Shown: positions 26,627 to 38,643, numbered from the stretch's first letter. The stretch is DNA of 64,000 nucleotides from Streptomyces showdoensis (GCF_039535475.1 NZ_BAAAXG010000026.1:3033501-3097500); one strand, 5' to 3'. Notes: generated from the letters alone by a model not told the origin. Made by a program: numbers and translations.

Positions 26627-28006
26627 GTGGCCGCCGACAAGATCGACACCATCGTCAGCCTGAGCAAGCGCCGTGGCTTCGTCTACCCGTGCAGCGAGAT
26701 CTACGGCGGCCAGCGTGCCGCCTGGGACTACGGACCGCTGGGTGTCGAGCTCAAGGAGAACCTCAAGCGTCAGTGGTGGCGCTACATGGTCACCGCGCGC
26801 GAGGACGTCGTCGGCATCGACTCGTCCGTCATCCTGGCCACCGAGGTCTGGGAGGCGTCCGGTCACGTCGCCACCTTCACCGACCCGCTGACCGAGTGCA
26901 CCTCCTGCCACAAGCGCTTCCGCGCCGACCACCTGGAGGAGGCGTACGAGGAGAAGCACGGCCGTCTCCCCGAGAGCCTCACCGACCTCAACTGCCCCAA
27001 CTGCGGCAACAAGGGCACCTTCACGGAGCCCAAGCAGTTCTCGGGCCTGCTCTCCACCCACCTCGGCCCGACCCAGGACACCGGCTCCGTCGCGTACCTG
27101 CGTCCCGAGACCGCCCAGGGCATCTTCACCAACTTCGCCCAGGTGCAGACCACCTCGCGCAAGAAGCCCCCGTTCGGCATCGCGCAGATGGGCAAGTCCT
27201 TCCGGAACGAGATCACTCCGGGCAACTTCATCTTCCGCACGCGCGAGTTCGAGCAGATGGAGATGGAGTTCTTCGTCAAGCCGGGCGAGGACGAGCAGTG
27301 GCAGGAATACTGGATGGAGCAGCGCTGGAACTGGTACACCGGCCTGGGTCTCCGTGAGGAGAACATGCGCTGGTACGAGCACCCGGCGGAGAAGCTCTCC
27401 CACTACTCGAAGCGCACCGCCGACATCGAGTACCGCTTCTCCTTCGGCGGCAGCGAGTGGGGCGAGCTCGAGGGCGTCGCCAACCGCACCGACTACGACC
27501 TGAGCGCCCACTCCAAGGCCTCCGGCGCCAACCTGACCTTCCTGGAGCAGGAGTCGGGCGAGCGCTACACGCCGTACGTCATCGAGCCGGCGGCCGGTGT
27601 CGGCCGCGCGATGCTCGCCTTCCTCCTCGACGCCTACATCGAGGACGAGGCGCCGAACGCCAAGGGCGTCCTGGAGAAGCGCACCGTGCTGCGCCTCGAC
27701 CACCGCCTGGCCCCGGTCAAGGTCGCGGTCCTGCCGCTGTCCCGCAACGCGGACCTCTCGCCGAAGGCCAAGGGCCTCGCGGCCGACCTGCGGCAGAACT
27801 GGAACATCGAGTTCGACGACGCCGGCGCCATCGGCCGCCGCTACCGTCGCCAGGACGAGATCGGCACCCCGTACTGCGTCACCGTCGACTTCGACACCCT
27901 CGAGGACAACGCGGTGACCGTGCGCGAGCGCGACACCATGAAGCAGGAGCGCGTCTCCCTCGACCAGATCCAGGGTTACCTGGGCAGCCGCCTGCTCGGC
28001 TGCTGA
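26627..28006 (+). CDS. glyS: Glycyl-tRNA synthetase (alpha2 type)
   Basis: A 459-residue class II synthetase charging tRNA-Gly. Zinc-type cysteines CTSC and CPNC; motif 2 [20 protein letters not shown]; motif 3 [14 protein letters not shown]; the glycine-specific loop [15 protein letters not shown]; a C-terminal anticodon-binding domain ([20 protein letters not shown]). The start is GTG 26627 after AAGAGAG; the frame open upstream to 26588 has no family similarity. Confidence 0.97.
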   Translation: MAADKIDTIVSLSKRRGFVYPCSEIYGGQRAAWDYGPLGVELKENLKRQWWRYMVTAREDVVGIDSSVILATEVWEASGHVATFTDPLTECTSCHKRFRADHLEEAYEEKHGRLPESLTDLNCPNCGNKGTFTEPKQFSGLLSTHLGPTQDTGSVAYLRPETAQGIFTNFAQVQTTSRKKPPFGIAQMGKSFRNEITPGNFIFRTREFEQMEMEFFVKPGEDEQWQEYWMEQRWNWYTGLGLREENMRWYEHPAEKLSHYSKRTADIEYRFSFGGSEWGELEGVANRTDYDLSAHSKASGANLTFLEQESGERYTPYVIEPAAGVGRAMLAFLLDAYIEDEAPNAKGVLEKRTVLRLDHRLAPVKVAVLPLSRNADLSPKAKGLAADLRQNWNIEFDDAGAIGRRYRRQDEIGTPYCVTVDFDTLEDNAVTVRERDTMKQERVSLDQIQGYLGSRLLGC

Positions 28007-28026
28007 GTCCGGACGCACCCACGGCG

Positions 28027-28060
28027 AAGCCCCCGGTTCCGAGAAGGAACCGGGGGCTTT
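28027..28060 (+). terminator. glyS terminator
   Basis: AAGCCCCCGGTTCC (28027-28040), GAGAA loop, GGAACCGGGGGCTT (28046-28059), followed by T. Confidence 0.85.
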
Positions 28061-28091
28061 CCCGTGCCCCGGGAGCCGCCGTGGGGAGCCT

Positions 28092-28679
28092 CTACGGGCG
28101 CAGCCCGCGCAGCAGCAGGCCGACCACCGACTCGAACTCCGCCTCGATCGCGGGCCGCCGCCACTCCGGCGCGTAGGCCGGGTCGTGGAAGCGGGCGGTG
28201 GCGTGGAAGAGCGCGCGGGCCGTGGCGTCCGGGTCGGCGGCGGTGAACTCGGCCTCCCGGGAGCCCTCCTCGACGATCGAGCGGACCTGGTCGATCAGCA
28301 CGTCGATGTGCCGGTCCACCACGTCGCTGTTCTCGTCGATCAGCACGCTGTAGGTCGCGAACAGCTCCGGGTCGTCGCCCGCCTTGTGCCGCTTGGCCTC
28401 GAAGAGGGTCGCGAACCAGGAGTGCAGCTTCTCCGGCGCGGGCCGTCCCGGGGCGCCGGTCAGCTCGGCGAGGGCGACCTCGGTGCGGGAGAGCCAGCGC
28501 TCGGTGACCGCCTCGCGCAGCGCCGCCTTGGTGCGGAAGTGGCGGTAGACGCTGCCGTGGCTGACGCCGAGCACCCGGGCCACGTCCACGACGGTCGCCT
28601 TCGCGGGGCCGTAGCGGCGCAGCACCTCCTCGGTGGCTTCGAGGATGCGCTCTGCGGTCAGGGTTTCGGTGGCGGCCAT
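28092..28679 (-). CDS. TetR-family regulator of the aldo/keto reductase operon
   Basis: A 195-residue regulator. HTH: ILEATEEVLRRYGPAKATVV, DVARVLGVSHGSVYRHFRTK. The C-terminal ligand domain ends RRPAIEAEFESVVGLLLRG. It starts 17 bp after the aldo/keto reductase stop, so it is the second gene of that operon. A perfect 10-bp inverted repeat upstream of the reductase is the probable operator, giving negative autoregulation. Confidence 0.92.
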   Translation of the reverse strand: MAATETLTAERILEATEEVLRRYGPAKATVVDVARVLGVSHGSVYRHFRTKAALREAVTERWLSRTEVALAELTGAPGRPAPEKLHSWFATLFEAKRHKAGDDPELFATYSVLIDENSDVVDRHIDVLIDQVRSIVEEGSREAEFTAADPDATARALFHATARFHDPAYAPEWRRPAIEAEFESVVGLLLRGLRP

Positions 28680-28696
28680 GGGGACGACAGTACCCG

Positions 28697-29731
28697 TCAG
28701 TGCTCGCTGTCCAGGTGGGCCATCTGGGCCTCCGGGTAGCGCGCACCGGCCGCCGCGCCCGCCGGGACGGCCTCCTCGATCGCCGCCAGGTCGGCCGCGT
28801 CGAGCGTCACGTCCACGGCGCCGAGCGCCTCGGCGAGCCGGTCCCGGCGGCGGGCGCCGACCAGCGGCACGATGTCCGCGCCGTGCCGGGGCCCCTGGGC
28901 GAGGACCCAGGCGATGGCGGTCTGGGCGACCGTCACGCCCTTGGCCTCGGCCACCTCGCGGAGCCGGTCGACCAGGTCCAGGTTCCGCCGCAGGTTGTCG
29001 CCCTGGAAACGGGGGGACATCCCGCGGAAGTCGCCGGCGCCGAGCGCGCGGTCGCGGGTGAAGTGACCGCTGATCAGGCCGCGGGAGAGGACGCCGTAGG
29101 CCGTGATGCCGATGCCCAGCTCGCGGGCGGCGGGCAGGATCTTCTCCTCGATGCCGCGGGATATCAGCGAGTACTCGATCTGGAGGTCGGCGATCGGGGC
29201 GACGGCCGCCGCCCGGCGCAGGGTGTCGGCGCCGACCTCGGAGAGGCCGATGTGCCGGACGTGGCCCGCCTCGACCAGCTCGGCGATGGCGCCGACGGTC
29301 TCCTCGATCGGGACGTCCGGGTCGACGCGGGCGATCCGGTAGATGTCGATGTGGTCGGTGCCCAGGCGCTGCAGCGAGTACGCCGCGAAGTTCTTCACCG
29401 CGGCCGGGCGGCCGTCGTATCCGGTGAAGCCGCCCTCCACCGTGCGGAGCGCGCCGAACTTCACGCTGGTCAGGGCCTGCTCGCGGGCGGCCGCGGGGGC
29501 GGTGCGCAGCGCCTCGTTGATCAGCAGCTCGTTGTGGCCCATCCCGTAGAAGTCGCCGGTGTCGAGCAGGGTCACGCCGGCGTCGAGGGCGGCGTGCAGG
29601 GTCGCGATCGACTCGGCACGGTCGCTCTCGCCGTACAGCGCGGACATGCCCATGCAGCCGAGGCCGAGGGCGGAGACCCGGGGGCCGGTGGTGCCGAGGG
29701 AGCGGGTGGGGAGCGGGGTCGTGTTCGTCAT
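28697..29731 (-). CDS. Aldo/keto reductase
   Basis: A 344-residue NADPH-dependent oxidoreductase with a TIM barrel. Present: GLGCMGMSALYG, the catalytic Asp/Tyr pair in LDTGDFYGMGHNE, the catalytic Lys in TSVKFGA, and a cofactor-end IGLSEV. The usual active-site His (QHR) is an alanine here (YRIARVDPDVPIEE), a variant seen in one subfamily. ATG 29731 was chosen over an extension to 29788. First gene of an operon with the TetR regulator; the operator lies 21 bp upstream. Confidence 0.92.
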   Translation of the reverse strand: MTNTTPLPTRSLGTTGPRVSALGLGCMGMSALYGESDRAESIATLHAALDAGVTLLDTGDFYGMGHNELLINEALRTAPAAAREQALTSVKFGALRTVEGGFTGYDGRPAAVKNFAAYSLQRLGTDHIDIYRIARVDPDVPIEETVGAIAELVEAGHVRHIGLSEVGADTLRRAAAVAPIADLQIEYSLISRGIEEKILPAARELGIGITAYGVLSRGLISGHFTRDRALGAGDFRGMSPRFQGDNLRRNLDLVDRLREVAEAKGVTVAQTAIAWVLAQGPRHGADIVPLVGARRRDRLAEALGAVDVTLDAADLAAIEEAVPAGAAAGARYPEAQMAHLDSEH

Positions 29732-29751
29732 GCCACAACCATGACATGACC

Positions 29752-29777
29752 GATGACAGATTTCAATATCTGTCATC
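29752..29777. promoter_or_regulatory. TetR operator upstream of the aldo/keto reductase
   Basis: GATGACAGAT (29752-29761), 6-nt spacer, ATCTGTCATC (29768-29777): a perfect 10-bp inverted repeat of TetR-operator size, starting 21 bp before the reductase ATG. Confidence 0.75.
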
Positions 29778-29841
29778 TCCACTTTCACTTTTCACCCCAC
29801 CGGGTAACGCCGACGTCGCGTCACGGGGTCGCCCCCCCGGG

Positions 29842-31278
29842 TCACGCCATCGAGCGCGGGAGGCGCAGGCTCAGCAGCAGCGTCAGCACCACCACGCCCA
29901 GCTGGACCAGCAGCGTCGTGGTCAGCGCCGAGCCCATCGCGGCCGGCGAGGACGCCAGCGACAGGAAGAGCGAACCGAGCGTCGCCACCCCCAGCGCCAT
30001 GGCCGACTGCTGGGTGGTCACCATGACCCCGCTGCCCACGCCCGCCTGCTCGCCGGGCACCTCCGAGAGCACCACCCGGAACAGCACCGGCAGCTGGAGC
30101 CCCTGGCCGAGGCCCGCGACCGCCATGCCCGGCAGCAGGTCCGCCACCGAGAGCTCCGCCCAGCCGTGCCCGACCGTCCAGGCGAGGAGCGCGATGCCGG
30201 CCGCCTGGAACACCGCGCCCGCCGTCACGACCCGGGTGCCCCAGCGCCGTACCAGCCGCGGACCGGCCAGCGAGGCGGCGAAGAACGCGACCGCCATCGG
30301 CACCAGCGCCAGGCCCGAGGCCACCGCGCCCATCGCGAGGCCCTGCTGGAGCGCCACCGCGATCACGAACATGAAGCCGCTGAAGCCGCCCGACAGCGGC
30401 AGCACCACGGCGAGCCCCCGGCGCAGCGAGACCAGCTCCAGGAGCCTCGGCGGCACCAGCGGCGTGCGGCCCCGGCGGTCCGCCCGCAGCTCGACCCACC
30501 AGAAGGCCCCGGCCGCGAAGGGGAAGACGCCGAGCGCGAGCCAGGTCCACAGCGGCCAGCCCGCCGCCCGGTCCTCGGTCAGCGGGGCGAGCAGCGTGAG
30601 CAGGCTCAGCGCGAGCAGCAGCGTGCCCGGCACGTCCACCGGCGCCGGCCGGTCCGAGCGGGTCTCGGGCACGGAGCGGGCCGCGAGCAGCAGTCCGAGC
30701 AGCGCCACCGGCACGTTGACCAGGAAGATCGCCCGCCAGCCGGTGCCGGCGACGTCGGCCGCGACCAGCACGCCGCCGAGGATCTGGCCGGCCACCATCG
30801 AGAGCCCCGCGGTCGCCCCGTACAGGCTCAGCGCCTTCGCGTGCCGGGCTCCCGACGTCGAGGAGTGAATGGTCGCCAGCACCTGCGGCAGCATCAGGGC
30901 CGCCGCGGCACCCTGTGCCACCCGGGCGCCGACCAGCGTCCAGGCGTCCGGGGCGAGCCCGCAGGCCAGCGAGGTCAGGCCGAAGGCGGCCATCCCGGCG
31001 AGGAAGAGCCGGCGGCGGCCGAAGAGGTCGCCGAGCCGGCCGCCGAGCACGAGCAGTACGGCGTACGACAGGCCGTAGCCCGCGACGACCAGCTCCAGGA
31101 GCGCCGGTCCGGCGGCGAGGTCGTGGTCGATGGTCGGCAGGGCGACGTTGACGATGAAGAAGTCGATCAGGGGCAGCGCCGCGCCGAGCAGCACGGTGAA
31201 CAGGCCGAGGGTGCCGAGCGCCGGACGGGCGTGGTCGACGGCCGCGGCGGTGCGGGCGGGGGTGGATGTCGTAGTCAC
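29842..31278 (-). CDS. MFS transporter (DHA2 family, 14 helices)
   Basis: A 478-residue exporter. Motif A GGRLGDLFGRRRLFLAG, motif C-like region GLSMVAGQILGGVLV, a 14-helix pattern, and the GVGSGVMVTTQQSAMALGVA segment of DHA2 members. It is divergent from the HTH regulator at 31380 over a 101-bp region with CCTGGTAC repeats that probably bind that regulator. Confidence 0.93.
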   Translation of the reverse strand: MTTTSTPARTAAAVDHARPALGTLGLFTVLLGAALPLIDFFIVNVALPTIDHDLAAGPALLELVVAGYGLSYAVLLVLGGRLGDLFGRRRLFLAGMAAFGLTSLACGLAPDAWTLVGARVAQGAAAALMLPQVLATIHSSTSGARHAKALSLYGATAGLSMVAGQILGGVLVAADVAGTGWRAIFLVNVPVALLGLLLAARSVPETRSDRPAPVDVPGTLLLALSLLTLLAPLTEDRAAGWPLWTWLALGVFPFAAGAFWWVELRADRRGRTPLVPPRLLELVSLRRGLAVVLPLSGGFSGFMFVIAVALQQGLAMGAVASGLALVPMAVAFFAASLAGPRLVRRWGTRVVTAGAVFQAAGIALLAWTVGHGWAELSVADLLPGMAVAGLGQGLQLPVLFRVVLSEVPGEQAGVGSGVMVTTQQSAMALGVATLGSLFLSLASSPAAMGSALTTTLLVQLGVVVLTLLLSLRLPRSMA

Positions 31279-31304
31279 GCAACCGACGATCGGTCACCGC
31301 TCAA

Positions 31305-31337
31305 CCTGGTACCAGAGTGTCTTTATCCTGGTACAAG
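31305..31337. promoter_or_regulatory. Direct repeats CCTGGTAC(C/A)AG in the MFS/HTH divergon
   Basis: CCTGGTACCAG (31305-31315) and CCTGGTACAAG (31327-31337) lie 22 bp apart on the same helix face. A partial third copy, CCTGG, lies at 31343. They surround a TATCCT that could be the -10 of the regulator gene. Confidence 0.55.
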
Positions 31338-31379
31338 CACTACCTGGCAACGGGCTGAGCGCCCCGGCACCCTGGGAGC

Positions 31380-32363
31380 ATGACGGTCATGACGGCAGTG
31401 ACAGCGCTGACAGCCCTCACGGCGGACCCGGCGATCGGCACCCCCGACGAGCCCGCCATCCGCCGGCACGAGCTCGCCGGCTTCCTGCGCAGCCGCCGCG
31501 AGCGGATCAGCCCCGAGCAGGTCGGCCTCCCGCGCGGGCGCCGCCGACGCACCCCGGGGCTGCGCCGCGAGGAGGTCGCCCAGCTCTCCGCCGTCGGCGT
31601 CACCTGGTACACGTGGCTGGAGCAGGCGCGGCCCATCCAGGTCTCCCCGCAGGTCCTGGACGCCCTCGCGGGCGCCCTGCTGCTCGACCCCACCGAGCGG
31701 AACCACCTCTTCGCGCTCGCCGGGCAGTCCGACCCGCACCCCGAGACGCCCTGCCCGGCCGTCACGCCCGCCCTGCGGCACCTCCTGGACCAGCTGGAGC
31801 CCGTCCCCGCGGCCGTCCAGAACAGCCGTTACGACTTCCTCGCCCACAACCGCACCTTCGGCCGGCTCTTCTGCGACCTGGACGCGCTGCCCCGCGAGGA
31901 CCGCAACACCCTCTGGCTGGCCTTCACGAACGACGACTTCCGCGCCGCCGTCACCGACCTGCCCGAGGTCCTCGCCTCCATGGCGGGCAAACTCCGCGCC
32001 TCCATGGCCGAGCACCTCGCCGAACCCGCCTGGAAGGAGCTGCTGCACCGGCTCCGCACGGCCTCGCCGGAGTTCCGCGAGCTCTGGGCGCGGCACGACG
32101 TGGTCGACCAGTCGGGCCGCACCAAGCTCATCCGCAACGCCCACGTCGGGCTGCTGCGGCTGGAGCACACCAACCTCTACCTCGGCCCCGCCGCCGGACC
32201 GCGGCTCGTCACGTACGTCCCGGTGGACGAGGCCGCCCGGGCCGGGATCGAGCGGCTCCAGGCCCTGATCCTGGCCGAGGAGGCCGAGGCCCAGACGGCC
32301 CAGACGGCCCAGAAGGCCCAGAAGGCCCAGAAGGCCGAAGCGGCCGAGCCGGCGGTCGCCTGA
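31380..32363 (+). CDS. XRE-type HTH regulator with MmyB-like domain (second copy)
   Basis: A 327-residue paralogue of the regulator at 2409, with the same RRRTPGLRREEVAQLSAVG and TWYTWLEQAR helix-turn-helix and an MmyB-like ligand domain (RYDFLAHNRTFGRLF, FRELWARHDVV). The C-terminal tail is a low-complexity Ala/Gln/Lys repeat (AQTAQKAQKAQKAQKAEAAE). Divergent from a DHA2 exporter; probable repressor of it. Confidence 0.92.
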   Translation: MTVMTAVTALTALTADPAIGTPDEPAIRRHELAGFLRSRRERISPEQVGLPRGRRRRTPGLRREEVAQLSAVGVTWYTWLEQARPIQVSPQVLDALAGALLLDPTERNHLFALAGQSDPHPETPCPAVTPALRHLLDQLEPVPAAVQNSRYDFLAHNRTFGRLFCDLDALPREDRNTLWLAFTNDDFRAAVTDLPEVLASMAGKLRASMAEHLAEPAWKELLHRLRTASPEFRELWARHDVVDQSGRTKLIRNAHVGLLRLEHTNLYLGPAAGPRLVTYVPVDEAARAGIERLQALILAEEAEAQTAQTAQKAQKAQKAEAAEPAVA

Positions 32364-32367
32364 CCCT

Positions 32368-32528
32368 CGTCAGCCGTCAGCCGTCAGCCGTCAGCCGTCA
32401 GCCGTCAGCCGTCAGCCGTCAGCCGTCAGCCGTCAGCCGTCAGCCGTCAGCCGTCAGCCGTCAGCCGTCAGCCGTCAGCCGTCAGCCGTCAGCCGTCAGC
32501 CGTCAGCCGCCAGCCGTCAGCCGTCAGC
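32368..32528 (+). repeat. 23 tandem copies of CGTCAGC
   Basis: A 7-bp unit repeated 23 times without gaps (161 bp), with one variant unit CGCCAGC at 32508. It lies between the 3' ends of two convergent genes, does not code in any supported gene, and has no spacer structure like CRISPR. Confidence 0.95.
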
Positions 32529-32559
32529 CGTTCCGCCGCCCGCCCGCCGCCCCGTCCGC

Positions 32560-34056
32560 TCAGGACGACGACGTCCGCGCCCCCACCCGCCCCCCGGTGT
32601 CCGGGTCCTCCGCCGCCAGCCGCTCCGCCGTCCGCTCGGCCGTCCCGCGCGCCCACGCCCCGCTGGTCAGCGCGCCGACGACGAGCACGCACAGACCGCA
32701 GGCGGTGATGATCCAGTAGGCCGGCCCGCTCGCCGCCACGAACGCCTCGCCGCCGTCGCCGCCCCCGGGGGACCTCGGGTACGAGGCCGAGGCCAGCCCC
32801 GCGCTCAGGACCGCGCCCGCCACCGCCACCCCCAGCGTCTGGCCGATCTGGCGGCTCGTGGACGCGACGGCCGCCGCCACCCCGGCCTGTGCGCGGGGCA
32901 TCCCGGAGACCGCCGTGTTCGTGATGGGCGCGTTCACCATGCCGAAGCCGATGCCGAAGACCACGTACCCGGTGAACAGCAACGGCGTGCTCGTCTCCGC
33001 GTGGAAGGCGGCGAACAGCAGCGACCCCGCCGCCATCCCCGCTCCCGAGACCAGCAGCGGGGGCCGCGGCCCGCGGGTGCCCACCAGGCGCCCGGACAGC
33101 GGCGCGAAGACGAAGGTCATCGCCGCCATGGGCAGCATGAAGAGCCCGGCGTGCAGGGCCGAGAGGCCGCGGACGTCCTGGAGGTAGAGCGTGTTCAGGA
33201 AGAGGAAGCCGGCCAGCGCGGCGAAGGCGCAGACCGCGATCACGGTGGAGCCGCTGAACGGCGCGCTGCGGAAGAACCGCAGGTCGATCAGGGGTTCGCG
33301 GCGCCTCGGCTCGTAGACCAGGATCCCGGCCAGGGCGACGGCCGCCACACCCGCGGAGAGCGGGCTGGTCTCGATGATCGCGTACGTGAGCGAGGCGAGC
33401 AGCAGCGTGACCAGGACCTGGCCCACCGGGTCGGGGCGCCGGGGCCGGGGCGCCCGGGACTCGGGGACGTACCGGAGGGTGAGGAGCAGCGCGGCCAGGC
33501 CGATCGGCAGGTTGACCCAGAAGATCGCACGCCAGCCGACCGACCCGACGAGCAGGCCCCCCACCAGCGGGCCCGCCGCCATGGAGACGCCGACGACCGC
33601 GCCCCAGACGCCGATGGCCCGGGCGCGCTCCGCCGGGTCCGTGAAGGTGTTGGTGATGATCGACATGGCGACCGGGTTGAGCATGGAGCCGCCTATGGCC
33701 TGCACCATCCGGAAGGCGACCAGCGCCTCCAGGCTGGGCGCGAGCGAGCAGAGCAGCGAGCCGAGGGCGAAGAGCACGAGCCCGGTGGTGAAGACCTTGC
33801 GGCGGCCGATCCGGTCGGCGGTGGAGCCGGAGAGCATCAGCAGCGAGGCGAGCACCAGGGTGTAGGCGTCGATGGTCCACTGCAGTCCGGAGACCGAGGC
33901 GTGCAGCTCTCGGCCCATGGCGGGGAGCGCCACGTTGAGGGCGGTGTTGTCCAGGCTGACGATCAGCAGGCTCAGGCAGCAGATCGCCAGCACCAGCAGC
34001 CGGCGGCGCCGGGGGAGCGGGGCGGCGGCGAGCCGCGCGGGTGTGAGCTCGGACAT
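32560..34056 (-). CDS. MFS transporter (DHA2/EmrB-like)
   Basis: A 498-residue 14-helix exporter. Seen: SLDNTALNVALPAMGRELH (helix 1), GSTADRIGRRKVF (motif A), GVSMAAGPLVGGLLVGSVGW (motif C) and LFMLPMAAMTFVFAPLSGRL. It is divergent from dusB with only 52 bp between starts; no dedicated regulator is adjacent. Confidence 0.93.
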   Translation of the reverse strand: MSELTPARLAAAPLPRRRRLLVLAICCLSLLIVSLDNTALNVALPAMGRELHASVSGLQWTIDAYTLVLASLLMLSGSTADRIGRRKVFTTGLVLFALGSLLCSLAPSLEALVAFRMVQAIGGSMLNPVAMSIITNTFTDPAERARAIGVWGAVVGVSMAAGPLVGGLLVGSVGWRAIFWVNLPIGLAALLLTLRYVPESRAPRPRRPDPVGQVLVTLLLASLTYAIIETSPLSAGVAAVALAGILVYEPRRREPLIDLRFFRSAPFSGSTVIAVCAFAALAGFLFLNTLYLQDVRGLSALHAGLFMLPMAAMTFVFAPLSGRLVGTRGPRPPLLVSGAGMAAGSLLFAAFHAETSTPLLFTGYVVFGIGFGMVNAPITNTAVSGMPRAQAGVAAAVASTSRQIGQTLGVAVAGAVLSAGLASASYPRSPGGGDGGEAFVAASGPAYWIITACGLCVLVVGALTSGAWARGTAERTAERLAAEDPDTGGRVGARTSSS

Positions 34057-34108
34057 GTGCGGATAGTACGGCTGTCTAACGACCTCCGCAGTGCGCGACA
34101 ATGGGCGG

Positions 34109-35245
34109 ATGACCGCGTTCTCCCCCCTCGCCATCGGGCCGCACATCGTGCAGCCCCCGGTGGTGCTCGCGCCGATGGCCGGCATCACCAACGCCCCGTT
34201 CCGCACCCTCTGCCGTGAGTTCTCCGGAGGGAAGGGCCTGTTCGTCAGCGAGATGATCACGACGAGGGCGCTGGTCGAGCGCAATGAGAAGACCATGCAG
34301 CTCATCCGCTTCGACGAGACCGAGAAGCCGCGCTCGATCCAGCTGTACGGCGTCGATCCGGTGACCGTCGGCAAGGCCGTCCGCATGATCGTGGACGAGG
34401 ACCTGGCGGACCACATCGACCTGAACTTCGGCTGCCCCGTCCCCAAGGTGACCCGCAAGGGCGGCGGCTCGGCCCTCCCGTACAAGCGGCCGCTGCTGCG
34501 GGCGATCCTGCACGAGGCCGTGACCAACGCGGGCGACCTGCCGGTCACGATGAAGATGCGCAAGGGCATCGACGACGACCACATCACCTTCCTGGACGCC
34601 GGCCGGATCGCCGTCGAGGAGGGCGTCACCGCCATCGCCCTGCACGGCAGGACCGCGGCCCAGCACTACGGCGGCACCGCCGACTGGGACGCGATCGCGC
34701 GGCTCAAGGAGCACGTGCCGGAGATCCCGGTGCTCGGCAACGGCGACATCTGGTCCGCCGACGACGCGCTCCGCATGATGCGCGAGACGGGCTGCGACGG
34801 CGTGGTCGTGGGCCGGGGCTGCCTCGGACGCCCCTGGCTCTTCGGCGACCTCGTGGCGGGCTTCGAGGGCACCGGAGCGTACGCGCAGCCGGGGCTGCGG
34901 GTGGTCGCGGACACGATGGTGCGGCACGCGCGCCTGCTCGGCGAGTGGCTGGGCGACGAGTCGCGGGGTGTCGTCGACTTCCGCAAGCACGTCGCCTGGT
35001 ACCTCAAGGGCTTCTCGGTCGGCTCGGAGATGCGCAAGAAGCTGGCCATCACCTCCTCCCTGGACGAACTGAGCGCTCAGTTGAGCGAGCTGGACCTGGA
35101 GCAGCCCTGGCCGACGGGTGCCGACGGCCCCCGGGGTCGTACGTCCGGAAATGGGCGGGTTGTCCTGCCGGATGGCTGGCTGAAGGACCCGTACGACTGC
35201 GCCGGAGTGAGCGAGGACGCGGAGCTGGACACGTCCGGCGGCTGA
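34109..35245 (+). CDS. dusB: tRNA-dihydrouridine synthase
   Basis: A 378-residue FMN enzyme reducing uridines in the tRNA D-loop. Motifs: VVLAPMAGITNAPFR, the catalytic Cys in LNFGCPVPKVTRKGGGSAL, PVTMKMRKG, ALHGRTAAQHY, PVLGNGDI and VVGRGCLGRPWLF. ATG 34109 was chosen over 34091 by similarity. Confidence 0.95.
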   Translation: MTAFSPLAIGPHIVQPPVVLAPMAGITNAPFRTLCREFSGGKGLFVSEMITTRALVERNEKTMQLIRFDETEKPRSIQLYGVDPVTVGKAVRMIVDEDLADHIDLNFGCPVPKVTRKGGGSALPYKRPLLRAILHEAVTNAGDLPVTMKMRKGIDDDHITFLDAGRIAVEEGVTAIALHGRTAAQHYGGTADWDAIARLKEHVPEIPVLGNGDIWSADDALRMMRETGCDGVVVGRGCLGRPWLFGDLVAGFEGTGAYAQPGLRVVADTMVRHARLLGEWLGDESRGVVDFRKHVAWYLKGFSVGSEMRKKLAITSSLDELSAQLSELDLEQPWPTGADGPRGRTSGNGRVVLPDGWLKDPYDCAGVSEDAELDTSGG

Positions 35246-35601
35246 GATTCGGGCCCTTCTCGGCGAGTGATCCTCGCCACCCTTGATAGGGGTAGTGCTC
35301 AGATGAGCATGTTACGGGTCCATCTTCCGCTTGAAGGGTGGCACGGAGTGCCACCCTTTTTGCGTTCAAGAGTTGAACGCAAATGCTCTTTTGGGCGCTC
35401 ACCTGAGCGCGGAAGCTCTGGTTTGAGTCAAACGGGCTTCGGGGCGTGAAAGCGGAAGCTACCGGTCGGTTACTTTCGAAGTGCTGGCGGACGGGTGGTT
35501 AAGACCGGGTGACCGGTAGGCGTACCTCCCCAGAAGCCTTCGATCTGGGTATGTTCCTCGCCGTCAGGGCAGCCAACCGAGTCGTCGAGGAGTCGGGACC
35601 C
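35246..35601 (+). other. Leader/intergenic region between dusB and ppdK with stacked hairpins
   Basis: No supported gene in these 356 bp. From left: a hairpin-terminator (35334-35361), GCGTTCAA-GAG-TTGAACGC (35362-35380), GCGCTC-ACCT-GAGCGC near 35395-35410, and the 13-bp palindrome GTTTGAGTCAAAC near 35423-35435. The start region is more AT-rich than its surroundings. It may be a structured ppdK leader or hold a small RNA; the sequence does not decide. Confidence 0.5.
35334..35361 (+). terminator. Intrinsic terminator with T tract
   Basis: AAGGGTGGCAC (35334-35344), GGA loop, GTGCCACCCTT (35348-35358) then TTT: 11 perfect pairs. One of the few T-tract terminators in the window; it ends the dusB transcript. 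Confidence 0.85.
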
Positions 35602-38313
<2,712 letters not shown>

Positions 38314-38390
38314 CCCGATGACCACCGGAGCCGCCGCTCGTCCCCGACCCTCAATACCGATGGGCGGCGGCTCCGGTTCGCAAGAGGGGC

Positions 38391-38423
38391 GGGGCGGACA
38401 CCTTGTGCGGAGGTGTCCGCCCC
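38391..38423 (+). terminator. Terminator downstream of ppdK
   Basis: GGGGCGGACACCT (38391-38403) pairs with AGGTGTCCGCCCC (38411-38423). A further inverted repeat ACCGGAGCCGCCG/CGGCGGCTCCGGT precedes it at about 38331-38377. Confidence 0.75.
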
Positions 38424-38643
38424 GTCGTATGTCGTCCCGGGGGTGTCCTGGGGGTGTCCCGTCGGTGCCCCGGGGGCGCCCCCGGCGGCGTCCGGGTGCG
38501 GCGTTACATGATCGTTGGATAAATGTGAGTTCCTGTTCAAGTCCATGCTCGAATGCGAGACTTCGGTTTATTGGACATTGAACGACAATGAGCGGTGTCG
38601 AACGCCGTTCAAACGACGTTGAACTTTCGCAAAGAATGAGACA

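Noticed and set aside
32368..32528. Heptamer array as a CRISPR or as coding repeat (RQPSAVS)
   Set aside because: No spacers between units, the unit is 7 bp, and no gene with similarity uses the frame.
31130..32719. 529-codon frame over the HTH regulator and repeat
   Set aside because: Arg/Pro/Ala-rich shadow of the regulator gene in another frame.
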